DNA of 64,000 bases from contig VZSE01002194.1 of the NCBI GenBank assembly GCA_013398275.1, positions 68,256-132,255 of the forward strand. The letters are read 5' to 3'. The notes under the pieces were generated by a model. It did not search any database. It was not told where the DNA came from and saw only the letters and a program-made list of their open reading frames with translations. This stretch comes from Promerops cafer (taxonomy: Eukaryota > Chordata > Aves > Passeriformes > Nectariniidae). Position numbers and translations under genes: made by a program. The number at the start of each line of letters is the position of its first letter. Position 1 is the stretch's first letter. Positions 49,601-54,865 of the stretch are shown here, one piece after another.

Positions 49601-52404
49601 AGAGACCTGCCACCATCCCCAGCTTGAAAGCCATCACTGGTGGGACCTGTGGGGTCCCCCCTGTCCCTCCATCCCACAGGCAGGTCAGGGGGTCCCCAGT
49701 ACTGCCCTGGGAAATAAGTTAATTAAGTTAATTAACCGTGGCTTGGTTGGCAGCAAAATGCACTCCCCCCTCTCCCCAAAATCAAGGCAGGGAGGAGATG
49801 GGACTTGTTGCTGTTTGAGAAAAGGGGCTAAAATGAACCAAAAAAAGTGGATGTAGCACTTTGGGATCTCATGATGTACTTCAAGCTCGACCTGCTTTTC
49901 CTGTGTGTCTCACCCAACGAGCATCAGCATCACACCCTGTCCCAGTCTGAGCCTCCTTGTCCTCCAGGAGAACATCCCAGTGTCCTGCAGGGTTTGAGCT
50001 CTGGGATCTGAGGCTGCTCAGGAGCCCCTTGCCGAGGGGACGGGGACACACCTGTGCTCAGTGTCCCTGCAGAGAGTGCAGTGGTGCCCCAGCCTTTCCA
50101 GGCTGGTGTCGTCCTCCCTCTTGATGGGATCAGAGCAAAATCCTGCCAGATTTTCTTCCCATTGAAGTTTTTATCTTTCAGTCTCTCCTTTAGGCTGGAC
50201 AGAGAAAATCACCAGCAAGGCCACATGTGCCTTCCTTGGTGCTGTGTTTGGGGGGAACACTTAACTTTTCAAGCATAAATCTGGGATTTTGAGATTCTCT
50301 GACTGCACAGAAAGTATTGCAGGAAGTGATCTGTGTAGCGAGGGCCTCTGAGCAAGCTCCTGATGAAAGAGCTCAAAGCTGCCATGATTTCTGTCCATTC
50401 TCCAGCCTGGCTGCCTGGCCAGCATGGACAAACCCTCCAGTGATTGCACATTGTGTGTCCAAACCGTCTCCATCGCCATCCTCATCTCCTTCCACCCCAA
50501 GAGCTGAAAACCTGGGCAAAGCTTTCCCTCAAACTTTGTTCAACCTTGGTTTGCACACTTTTATAGTTGAAATTAACCCCTGGAAATCCTGGGAGAAAGA
50601 GGGGAATGAAACACAACATCCCCTCAGGGTGTTTATTTCTTTTTTGCCAGCTTCAGAGAAAGTGTGTTTTTCTCCTCCTCTGCCCATCCCATCCCTCCAC
50701 TGTGCTCCACTGTGGTTCTCCAGCCTTTTTCCCCGTGCCCAGACCTTGGGGCAGGAATGCTGAGTGCTGCCCCTGCCTTCCCCCTCCTTGTGCTTCCCCT
50801 GAGCATCCCCTGCCTGAAGTGATGGAGATCCCTGGGGCTGGGGCTGGGGCTGTGCTGGTGAAGGTCAGCTCCGGGGATGGCTCCTGGGGTCATCTCCTCA
50901 TCCCAAGGTGCTGGTCAGTGGTAGGGTTTGGCACCATTTGGTCTCTAAAAGAGCCAGGTTTCCAAGGCTGCTCCCTGGCAGGGTCAGGAGCAGGGAGGTT
51001 CCAGGTTAGGAGCTGGTTCCTCCTCATGGCAGGAGAATCCATTCCCAATAACTCTATTTTTGAAGTAGCTTAAATCCAAGTTGGATTTACAAAGTGGTTC
51101 CATCAGGTGCTGGGAGCTGGGTGGCAGCTCCACAAGGCAATCTCCTAGACCCGAGACGGGGAGCTGAACAGCATTTTTCCATGGTTTTTTTGTTAATGGC
51201 TGTATATTCCTATGAAATCCTTTCTTTCACCACCTCACAGAAGTGCCCTTCACCCCAGTGATCCCCACCACGCCCCTGCCCAGCAGAGAGGAGCTTCCCA
51301 AGCCCGCAGAGCCCTCCAAAGCCCAGCAGGACCCCCAGTTTAACCCCCACCACCCGACCCGTGCGGGGCTGAGCAGCTCGGGGGACGCCACCCCTCCATC
51401 CGAGCGGCTCCAGCTCTGGGTGGGAAACCCAGGTTGAACCTCGCCAAGCTTTCCCCAGGCTTCAGCTGGCGTGGGGCTGCTGGAGACCCGCTGTGCTTTG
51501 TCCCCTGGCAGTGTTCACCCCCCGGGTCGTAGGCACGGCCGTGGCGCGGTACAACTTCGCGGCGCGGGACATGCGGGAGCTGTCGCTGCGCGAGGGGGAC
51601 GTGGTGAAGATCTACAGCAGGATTGGAGGGGACCAGGGATGGTGGAAGGGGGAAACCAACGGAAGGGTGAGTGCATCCAGAGAAATTCCTGTCCCGGTCC
51701 TCCCTGCAGCGGGATGTCCTCCCTGCTGTCAGGGTGGCAAAGGGAAGGGTGCGTGTCCCGTGTCCTCTCGCTCTTTTCCTGGGTTCTTGGGGGGGGCTGT
51801 CACCTCACGAGAGCCACCTCTGTGTGGCCCTTCAGTGCTTTGTGACAGTGACAGTGATATCCAGGGCACACAGGTGGATGGGAGGGTCTGATCTTCCCTA
51901 AACCTGCCCACGAGGGGAGTCTGCAGGCTCTGCAGGGGGAAGGCTCAGCATCCTGGGGAAACCAGCAGCCTGGTGGCTTGACCTGGTAGCCCACAGATTT
52001 TGCAGCACTGGAGAGACTCTTCCTGCCTGATGCCTTGCAGGCAGCGTGCCCAAGGTGATGTACAGGAGTTAGCTCCATCCCACATTAGGGTGCTGGCTCA
52101 CACCATCAGGATCTGGCACATCCAGGACTGGGAACAGCACTTCATGGCAGGGGAATAATCCCAGTGACAGGACAGGAGCTCCCGTATAAAATCACAGAGT
52201 TGGAAGGGCCCCCCAAGGATCATGGTGTCCAACTCCAGGACACCCCAACAACCCCACCCTGTGCCTGAGTTGTCCAAATCCTTGAACTCCAGCAGTCTTT
52301 GTGCTGTCCCTCTTAAACTTCCCAGCCCCCAGCTCACCTCTCCTGTCCCCCCACAGGTGGGCTGGTTCCCCTCGACGTACGTGGAGGAGGAGGGCGTGCA
52401 GTGA
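7611..52404 (+). CDS. VAV2: VAV2, Rho-family guanine-nucleotide exchange factor (5'-partial; 28 exons in the window)
   Basis: This is the VAV2 gene from within the CH domain to the stop. VAV2 is a tyrosine-phosphorylation-controlled GEF that loads GTP on Rac, Rho and Cdc42 downstream of growth-factor, antigen and integrin receptors, at the plasma membrane and cytoskeleton. The 28 exons join in frame at GT-AG sites and give 771 residues. Counting about 107 missing residues upstream, the order is: end of the CH domain; acidic region with tyrosines in VYRSL, IYDCV and IYEDI at 142, 159 and 172 (the known regulatory positions); DH from about 190 to 396; PH about 397-511; C1 zinc finger about 517-568; SH3 about 590-650; SH2 about 672-770; C-terminal SH3 about 813-878, ending in VEEEGVQ. 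VAV1 and VAV3 differ in the hinge and SH2 sequence, so VAV2 is the clear paralogue. Exons encoding roughly residues 1-107 lie before the window; I found no trace of them in bases 1-7610. Confidence 0.98.
10571..10618 (+). repeat. 19-bp tandem repeat, 2.5 copies
   Basis: Two exact copies of a 19-bp unit beginning ttttcattccctttccgag, followed by a partial third copy. Confidence 0.85.
11375..11540 (+). mobile_element. CR1 LINE 3' fragment
   Basis: Forward CR1 tail: 'ggttgcccagagaagctgtg', 'ccatccctggaagtgttcca', 'ggccaggctggatgggcaac', running to the 'aaaccattccaggattgtg' terminal block. It is one of the better-preserved copies here. Confidence 0.92.
12157..12551 (-). mobile_element. Solo LTR of an endogenous retrovirus
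   Basis: Read on the minus strand this looks like a complete LTR. A TATA box (ttataaaagtg, complement of about 12339-12350) is followed about 110-120 nt later by an AATAAA signal (complement of the 'tttatt' near 12220). It ends in the 'ggtcagccttctcgaggcat' type terminus at about 12158-12180. No gag, pol or env sequence flanks it, so it is a solo LTR. Boundaries are approximate and I could not settle a target-site duplication. The family resembles LTRs common in songbird genomes. Confidence 0.75.
14519..14551 (+). repeat. (ATC)n microsatellite
   Basis: About eleven ATC units with one ACC interruption. Confidence 0.95.
19440..19508 (+). CDS. VAV2: VAV2 window exon 2 (acidic region, Tyr142)
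   Basis: It encodes [20 protein letters not shown]..., with VYRSL carrying the Tyr142 autoinhibitory and phosphorylation site. The acceptor is ttccttcccag and the donor is GA|gtgagt. Phase 2 in and phase 2 out. Confidence 0.97.
19950..20100 (-). mobile_element. CR1 LINE 3' fragment
   Basis: Diverged reverse CR1 tail: 'cagtttgggttggaaaggag' then 'gggcagggacccttctca', 'ctccaagccccatccaagct' and 'ggacacttccagggttgtgg'. Confidence 0.85.
24420..24472 (+). mobile_element. CR1 LINE terminal fragment
   Basis: Short forward CR1 end: 'cccctccagccccaaccatt' followed by the terminal 'ctgtgattctgtgg' repeats. Confidence 0.75.
25695..25772 (+). mobile_element. CR1 LINE terminal fragment
   Basis: Forward CR1 end: 'gttcttgaaggtctctccca' then 'accctgatgattctgtgaaa', a typical 3' terminus of a different CR1 subfamily from the 'ccatgggcagg' copies. 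Confidence 0.75.
27964..28066 (+). CDS. VAV2: VAV2 window exon 3 (acidic region, Tyr159 and Tyr172)
   Basis: It encodes [18 protein letters not shown] and on to [14 protein letters not shown], containing the IYDCV and IYEDI phosphorylation sites. The acceptor is cttctcgttgcag. The donor ATG|gtaaca is a weak match to consensus and sits immediately before the 15-nt microexon's intron. Exits in phase 0. Confidence 0.97.
28067..29527 (+). other. VAV2 intron before the first microexon
   Basis: A 1.46-kb intron. Nothing is recognisable apart from the acceptor region, where two TGC triplets (29516-29518 and 29520-29522) lie between the pyrimidine-rich tract and the AG. Confidence 0.7.
29528..29542 (+). 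CDS. VAV2: VAV2 15-nt microexon A (IRYMQ)
   Basis: ATT AGA TAC ATG CAG is flanked by ...gcatgcttcag and gtaagatg, a strong donor. It encodes IRYMQ, which links the acidic region (...QQPM) to the DH domain (KMGMTEDD...). Both boundaries are phase 0, so it can be skipped without a frame change. I recall these five residues being variably present among human VAV2 isoforms. A 673-bp intron with nothing notable follows. Confidence 0.93.
30216..30314 (+). CDS. VAV2: VAV2 window exon 5 (start of DH domain)
   Basis: It encodes [20 protein letters not shown] through TLEDIEK, the first DH helix (CR1 segment), with the conserved Glu-rich '[16 protein letters not shown]' contact surface for Rho-family GTPases. 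Acceptor ttcctttccctag, donor AAG|gtgaga. Phase 0 in and out. Confidence 0.97.
30315..31685 (+). other. VAV2 intron between window exons 5 and 6
   Basis: A 1.37-kb intron with no recognisable repeat or exon. Confidence 0.7.
31686..31754 (+). CDS. VAV2: VAV2 window exon 6 (DH domain)
   Basis: It encodes [19 protein letters not shown] through INLE, the second DH segment. Acceptor ctccctcttgcag, donor GAG|gtaata. Phase 0 in and out. A 601-bp intron with nothing notable follows. Confidence 0.97.
32356..32456 (+). CDS. VAV2: VAV2 window exon 7 (DH domain)
   Basis: It encodes [20 protein letters not shown] through AKVFLEFKE. Acceptor gcttggttttag, donor AG|gtaaag. Phase 0 in, phase 2 out. Confidence 0.97.
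32590..32835 (+). mobile_element. CR1 LINE 3' fragment
   Basis: Forward CR1: 'aacaggacaagaggaaaggg', 'ctcaagttccaccaggggag', 'gaaaacttcttcactggaag', 'actggaacaggctgcccagg', then 'cagtccctggaagtgtccaa'. It extends further 5' than most copies in the window and loses the terminal repeats. Confidence 0.93.
35091..35310 (-). mobile_element. CR1 LINE 3' fragment
   Basis: Reverse CR1 beginning at the terminal repeats ('agaatcactgaatggtttgg'), then 'ccctgccatgggcagggaca' and 'caggttgctccaagccccac'. Its end toward exon 8 is diverged. Confidence 0.92.
35588..35687 (+). CDS. VAV2: VAV2 window exon 8 (DH domain)
   Basis: It encodes [20 protein letters not shown] through REDVRQKVE. Acceptor cttgccctctccag, donor GAG|gtgagc. 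Phase 2 in, phase 0 out. A 1.25-kb intron (35688-36934) with no recognisable element follows. Confidence 0.97.
36935..37030 (+). CDS. VAV2: VAV2 window exon 9 (DH domain, catalytic helix)
   Basis: It encodes [20 protein letters not shown] then [12 protein letters not shown]. The [16 protein letters not shown] segment is the most conserved DH signature (CR3) and forms the exchange-factor core. Acceptor tctccttcctag, donor AAA|gtaagt. Phase 0 in and out. Confidence 0.98.
37381..37570 (+). repeat. Nested minisatellite, 20-bp subunits in 60-bp higher-order units
   Basis: 37391-37450 and 37451-37510 are two identical 60-bp units. Each is made of three 20-bp subunits sharing 'gcatccctgc' and differing in their second half. 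Degenerate copies flank both sides. It lies inside the 638-bp intron between VAV2 window exons 9 and 10, about 100 bp before the exon 10 acceptor. Confidence 0.95.
37669..37737 (+). CDS. VAV2: VAV2 window exon 10 (DH domain)
   Basis: It encodes [20 protein letters not shown] then AMQ, near the C-terminal DH helix. Acceptor ttctactttttcag, donor CAG|gtacag. Phase 0 in and out. Confidence 0.97.
37738..39862 (+). other. VAV2 intron between window exons 10 and 11
   Basis: A 2.1-kb intron with no recognised repeat. It ends in a long T tract directly before the acceptor AAG. Confidence 0.7.
39863..39949 (+). CDS. VAV2: VAV2 window exon 11 (end of DH domain, linker)
   Basis: It encodes [20 protein letters not shown] then EFQSSIENL, the last DH helix and DH-PH linker. 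The acceptor has an uninterrupted T tract then aag; the donor is CTA|gtaagt. Phase 0 in and out. An 866-bp intron with nothing notable follows. Confidence 0.97.
40816..40901 (+). CDS. VAV2: VAV2 window exon 12 (start of PH domain)
   Basis: It encodes [20 protein letters not shown] through NHTKQD, the first PH strands. Acceptor gcttcctgcag, donor AG|gtgagt. Phase 0 in, phase 2 out. Confidence 0.97.
40935..41481 (+). mobile_element. Solo LTR of an endogenous retrovirus
   Basis: It opens with TGTTAGAG and closes near ...gggttccagca, about 547 bp. An internal TATA-like 'gtatataatatatt' lies at about 41270. The block with 'cgacccaataaccaaaaacc' and 'gaagaagaagaactggccaa' resembles LTRs I associate with songbird genomes. 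There is no internal retroviral coding sequence. It occupies most of the intron between window exons 12 and 13. Ends are approximate and I found no clear target-site duplication. Confidence 0.7.
41728..41860 (+). CDS. VAV2: VAV2 window exon 13 (PH domain)
   Basis: It encodes [20 protein letters not shown] through [13 protein letters not shown]. Acceptor tgctttgggcag, donor AAG|gtaggt. Phase 2 in, phase 0 out. A 658-bp intron with nothing recognisable follows. Confidence 0.97.
42519..42533 (+). CDS. VAV2: VAV2 15-nt microexon B (SHGKM)
   Basis: TCC CAC GGA AAA ATG lies between ...cctatgctttctag and gtaagcag, both good splice sites. It encodes SHGKM between NNKDIKK and WSYGFYLI in the PH domain, as I recall for the long VAV2 isoform. 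Phase 0 on both sides, so it is skippable in frame. Two TGC triplets (42499-42501 and 42509-42511) precede the AG. Including it is needed to reach the expected 878 residues. Confidence 0.92.
42927..43036 (+). CDS. VAV2: VAV2 window exon 15 (PH domain)
   Basis: It encodes [20 protein letters not shown] through [11 protein letters not shown], ending with the C-terminal PH helix. Acceptor ttttctcttgcag, donor AT|gtgagc. Phase 0 in, phase 2 out. Confidence 0.97.
43235..43475 (+). mobile_element. CR1 LINE 3' fragment
   Basis: Forward CR1 tail: 'gtgagggtggggaggccctg', 'ccatccctggaagagttcca', 'ggaaggtgtccctgccatgg', 'cccttccaagccaaaccttt', then 'ctgtgattctctg'. It sits in the intron between window exons 15 and 16. 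Confidence 0.92.
43778..43879 (+). CDS. VAV2: VAV2 window exon 16 (PH-C1 linker, first half of C1)
   Basis: It encodes [20 protein letters not shown] then [13 protein letters not shown]. The HNF...TNCKAC part gives the first His and two Cys zinc ligands of the C1 domain. Acceptor cctttccctcag, donor AG|gtgagc. Phase 2 in and out. Confidence 0.97.
43991..44079 (+). CDS. VAV2: VAV2 window exon 17 (second half of C1)
   Basis: It encodes [20 protein letters not shown] then [10 protein letters not shown], with the CPKC, HKEC and final PPC zinc ligands. The C1 is atypical in that it supports GEF activity rather than binding diacylglycerol (family knowledge). Acceptor: long T tract then gtggcacag; donor G|gtgagt. 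Phase 2 in, phase 1 out. A 780-bp intron with nothing notable follows. Confidence 0.97.
44860..44876 (+). CDS. VAV2: VAV2 17-nt microexon C (SPADQ)
   Basis: GT TCT CCA GCA GAC CAG between accatttctcttgcag and gtacgtgg completes Gly and encodes SPADQ in the C1-SH3 hinge. Phase 1 in, phase 0 out, so skipping it alone breaks the frame. The residues match the expected ...(G/T)SPAD... hinge of VAV2. Confidence 0.92.
45218..45239 (+). CDS. VAV2: VAV2 22-nt microexon D (DSLGAGP)
   Basis: Encodes DSLGAGP plus the first base of Gly, between cctctttctttgcag and gtaagggc. Phase 0 in, phase 1 out. Together with microexon C it makes 39 nt (13 codons), so the two are frame-neutral only as a pair. The hinge continues [12 protein letters not shown] in the next exon, matching VAV2. 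A 1.16-kb intron with no recognised element follows. Confidence 0.92.
46396..46523 (+). CDS. VAV2: VAV2 window exon 20 (N-terminal SH3)
   Basis: It encodes [20 protein letters not shown] through DPDSPWWE. The first SH3 has the AVQNYHG strand and the DSPWWE tryptophan pair. Acceptor tcctctgccag, donor GAG|gtgaga. Phase 1 in, phase 0 out. Confidence 0.97.
46716..46790 (+). CDS. VAV2: VAV2 window exon 21 (N-terminal SH3)
   Basis: It encodes [20 protein letters not shown] then PVDAR, with the [10 protein letters not shown]3 terminal strand. Acceptor cttggctttgcag, donor AGG|gtaagt. Phase 0 in and out. A 580-bp intron with nothing notable follows. Confidence 0.97.
47371..47423 (+). CDS. VAV2: VAV2 window exon 22 (SH3-SH2 linker)
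   Basis: It encodes [17 protein letters not shown] then the first two bases of the Trp that starts the SH2 domain. Acceptor ctccatttgcag, donor TG|gtgagt. Phase 0 in, phase 2 out. Confidence 0.96.
48089..48205 (+). CDS. VAV2: VAV2 window exon 23 (SH2 domain)
   Basis: It encodes [20 protein letters not shown] through [26 protein letters not shown] is the FLVR-type motif with the phosphotyrosine-binding Arg. Acceptor cctctgggctcag, donor AA|gtgagt. Phase 2 in and out. Confidence 0.98.
48321..48408 (+). CDS. VAV2: VAV2 window exon 24 (SH2 domain)
   Basis: It encodes [20 protein letters not shown] then EAKKFESLL; the VKHIKV strand is the SH2 beta-D region. Acceptor tgtcgctggcag, donor CTG|gtgggt. 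Phase 2 in, phase 0 out. Confidence 0.98.
48508..48631 (+). CDS. VAV2: VAV2 window exon 25 (end of SH2)
   Basis: It encodes [20 protein letters not shown] through [18 protein letters not shown], the last SH2 helix and a basic, Ser-rich tail. The acceptor pyrimidine tract is a (TTCC)n run. Donor G|gtaaaa. Phase 0 in, phase 1 out, giving the junction shared by exon 26, the candidate cassette exon and exon 28. An 859-bp intron with nothing notable follows. Confidence 0.97.
49491..49577 (+). CDS. VAV2: VAV2 window exon 26 (SH2-SH3 linker, probable alternative exon)
   Basis: It encodes [20 protein letters not shown] then QSSSSPFWS, 87 nt with phase 1 on both sides, so skipping removes 29 residues in frame. 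The sequence is clearly homologous to the human segment at about 783-811, which I recall as absent in a shorter human isoform. Acceptor ctctaacctctttgcag, donor G|gtacca. Confidence 0.95.
49578..51511 (+). other. VAV2 intron between window exons 26 and 28
   Basis: A 1.9-kb interval. Most is unremarkable, but 51241-51432 looks like an extra cassette exon, which would split the interval into introns of 1663 and 79 bp. Confidence 0.7.
51241..51432 (+). CDS. Candidate VAV2 proline-rich cassette exon (unassigned)
   Basis: After a pyrimidine-rich acceptor (ctttctttcaccacctcacag), 192 nt stay open in the VAV2 frame and end at a phase-1 donor ag|gttgaa. Both boundaries are phase 1, matching the exon 25/26 and exon 28 junctions, so inclusion adds exactly 64 residues in frame. 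The peptide begins [20 protein letters not shown] and later has PAEPSK, a PxxPxK-type SH3 ligand pattern. Codon third positions are C/G-rich like the real exons. I do not recall it in human VAV2. The donor is weak, and chance openness of a GC-rich stretch remains possible. Confidence 0.45.
51512..51666 (+). CDS. VAV2: VAV2 window exon 28 (C-terminal SH3)
   Basis: It encodes [20 protein letters not shown] then [12 protein letters not shown] through WWKGETNGR. It has the ARYNFAA first SH3 strand, the acidic RT loop (RDMRELSL) and the GWWKGE tryptophan. Acceptor gtcccctggcag, donor AGG|gtgagt. Phase 1 in, phase 0 out. Confidence 0.98.
51667..52356 (+). other. VAV2 last intron
   Basis: A 690-bp intron containing a reverse CR1-like fragment (about 52187-52310) close to the final acceptor. 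Confidence 0.8.
52187..52310 (-). mobile_element. CR1 LINE 3' fragment
   Basis: Reverse CR1 tail of another subfamily: 'aaatcacagagttggaaggg', 'caaggatcatggtgtccaac', then 'ctgagttgtccaaatccttg'. Its edge lies about 45 bp from the final VAV2 acceptor. Confidence 0.85.
52357..52404 (+). CDS. VAV2: VAV2 last coding exon (C-terminal SH3, stop)
   Basis: It encodes [15 protein letters not shown] and a TGA stop at 52402-52404. GWFPSTYVE is the canonical SH3 terminal motif. Acceptor tcctgtccccccacag. Confidence 0.98.
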   Translation: MGWFPSTYVEEEGVQ

Positions 52405-54865
52405 CCGCGGCCGTGGCCGCTGGAAGTCGTCGAGCGCCCGGAGCCGGCAGCTGCAGCCCGAGCACACTGTCCCCGTGCTGGGCACCTCCCAGGACTGCCC
52501 CTGCAGCCCCTCACGACCCCCCCTCCGCACAGGCTGCCCCCGCCTCGCCCCCGCTGCGTGTACAGAAGATCGATGGGCTGTGGGACGGCGCTGGTGGAGC
52601 AGCTGCGGGGGGAGAGCCGCGCTCTCCCTGCATGGACAGAGCTCAGAGACTCTGGGGTGCCCAGCGGGGCGTGGGCACTGCACCCCTCTGCTGTCAGGGG
52701 CTTTTAAAAGCCACCGTGGGGATGGTGGTGGGAGGGGCAGGCTGAAGGTTTTTGTGCCTGCGTGAGGATTTAGGGGCTTCCAGGGGAGGGAGCCCCAAGG
52801 AGACAACGCAGACCCCCTGCCACAGCACTCAGGTGGTTGCCCAGGTCAGGATTTTGGCAGTGGCCCTGGCAGCCATGGGCAGCACCGTGCTGTGGCCAGG
52901 GCGAGGGGCAGGGTGGCAATGCCTGGCCCGGGAGGAGGAGGAGAGGGCTGTGACCATTTGGACCCTCAGATATAGGCTGGGAGTGGACCTTCAGGTCAGC
53001 CACGAGGGGAAGGAGCCATTTTGGCACCCCCAAGCCCATTTTCTTTAGTCACCTCAGTCCCAGCAGCCTTGCTGCGGGCAGGGGCGTGCCCAGGGAGCAG
53101 ACTGGTCCCACTGGTGAGCAGGAGGTCTCGGTGCATTGCAGGACTGGAGATGTGCTCCACACAAGGGTTTCAGAGGCCACCAAGGCACCAGGTACATGCA
53201 GAGGATGTGTCCCTGGGTCTGTCCTCCCGTTGCTGGCAGCAGGACCCCCCAAGCCAGGCTGATGTTCCTTGCAGCTGTGACAAATCCCACCTCATGAGCT
53301 CAGGGCGAACCCACCTGACTAAGGGCTACGGTATCAAGTCCTGAATCCTGTCCCTGAGCTGTGGAAGCATCTCCTCTTCCCAGCTGTGTGCACTTTTGGG
53401 GGCTGGCAGCGTTGCCCCCTGCTCTTCCTCCCACAGGCTGTTCCTGCTGCTGCTGTCAAGTAAAGGTCCATGTGTCGTGACGTTCCCACTGTGTCGTGAC
53501 ATTCCCACTGTGTCCTGAGCACCCTCTGTCCCAGCCTGCCCTTCCCAAAGTGCAAATAACAAACAAAACACACGTGGGGGAGTGTGACAGGGAGCAGCTT
53601 CCCTGTGTCTGAGCCCCAGGAGCTGCCTCTCTGAATGTGCTGGCGTTTTCAGCTGGTGCTTCCGTGCCCTGACGTGGCTCCCCTGGGGTTTGTGGTGGTC
53701 CTGGTGTGGGATCCTGCTGCAGGTCTGGGAGATGCCAGCGTTGGGTGGGTGAGCAGAGCTGCTGCCCTCAGTCCCTGGCATGGGAGTCTGCAAACAGAGC
53801 AGCAGAACCAGGCTTGGGATAAGAAATGGAAGAGGTTGGATCTGTCAAGGACGAGGGAATGATGCTGACCTGGGAGTTACACGCTGCTGCTCAGTGACAA
53901 GCCCAGAGCCAACCCTTGCTTTGCTCCCCGTTCCTCCTGGAGCTCTGGGAGTGCCCCCACTCCTGAGGGGTGTGAGGTGGGTGCAGCAGGGGCAGAGGGG
54001 AGGTGACAGGGACATGGGGGGCTCAGGGCATTCCCAAGGTACTGTTTGGTGCTAACCCCTCCCAGCCAGCCCCCCATGCTCAGTTTGAGGGGAGCAGCTG
54101 ACAATTCCCTGCTCCTGTGCAGAGCAGAGGGTCCCATTGCCATTGCAGAGGCTGTGCTGGAGCCGAGGGGGCATTTGGGTGGGTGGATGGCAACACAAAC
54201 TCCTGATGGCTCCTGTTCTGCCTCCCATCCTAAAGCCTTACAGCCCCTCCTGTTGAACGTGGCCCGTTTTGTAAGGTGGCAAGGGAGAGCACAGCCCTGT
54301 CACAGGGACCAGGGCACCTCTGTCCCTTACACCCCAAAGGGACCCCCACCCTCTGCCTGCCCTGCCAAACCCCCTCCCCCAGAGAGCTCTCCCTCTTGTG
54401 TTTACTGGTGTAAGAAACTTGTTAAAAAGAGATTGTTCTGTTTGTAAGTAATTATTCAGCCATTTGCCACAAATATATCTGTGAATAAGAAAGGGAAATG
54501 TTTTTTTATGATGGCGAGAAAATTGTATGTATTATTTTAGTTCGTCGCAGATCATTCAGAATTGCAATGGGATACGTTGGAGAATAATATGTAAATTCCT
54601 TGGGTTTTTCCTTTGCACTGCACTAACTGGGGTAGGGTGGAGGGGGTTTAAAGATAAAACTGTTTGTTTAATGGAATAGTTTATAGCTGGGAATTTGGAA
54701 ATCATTTGGAATAGCTTGTAATGCTGGAATAGAAACTTTAGCTGCTACTTAGAAACCCTTTTGCATGTGGTTTTTCCAGGCCTTTTTAAGTTACAATTCA
54801 TTGAAGTAAATTCCCCAACGAAAAAAAAACAAAACAAAATAAAGTGTAATTTTGCTGATAGGTTT
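52405..54865 (+). other. VAV2: VAV2 3' UTR
   Basis: About 2.46 kb from the TGA to the predicted cleavage site. The first 2 kb is GC-rich; the last 400 bp (from about 54400) turns sharply AT-rich and looks like a retained regulatory tail. No repeat element was recognised inside. The end is inferred from the AATAAA; the transcript itself is not visible here. Confidence 0.75.
54838..54843 (+). terminator. VAV2 polyadenylation signal
   Basis: AATAAA follows an A-rich stretch, with a GT/T-rich downstream element (gtgtaattttgctgataggt then a T run) at the expected spacing. Cleavage is expected near 54858-54868. Confidence 0.85.
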
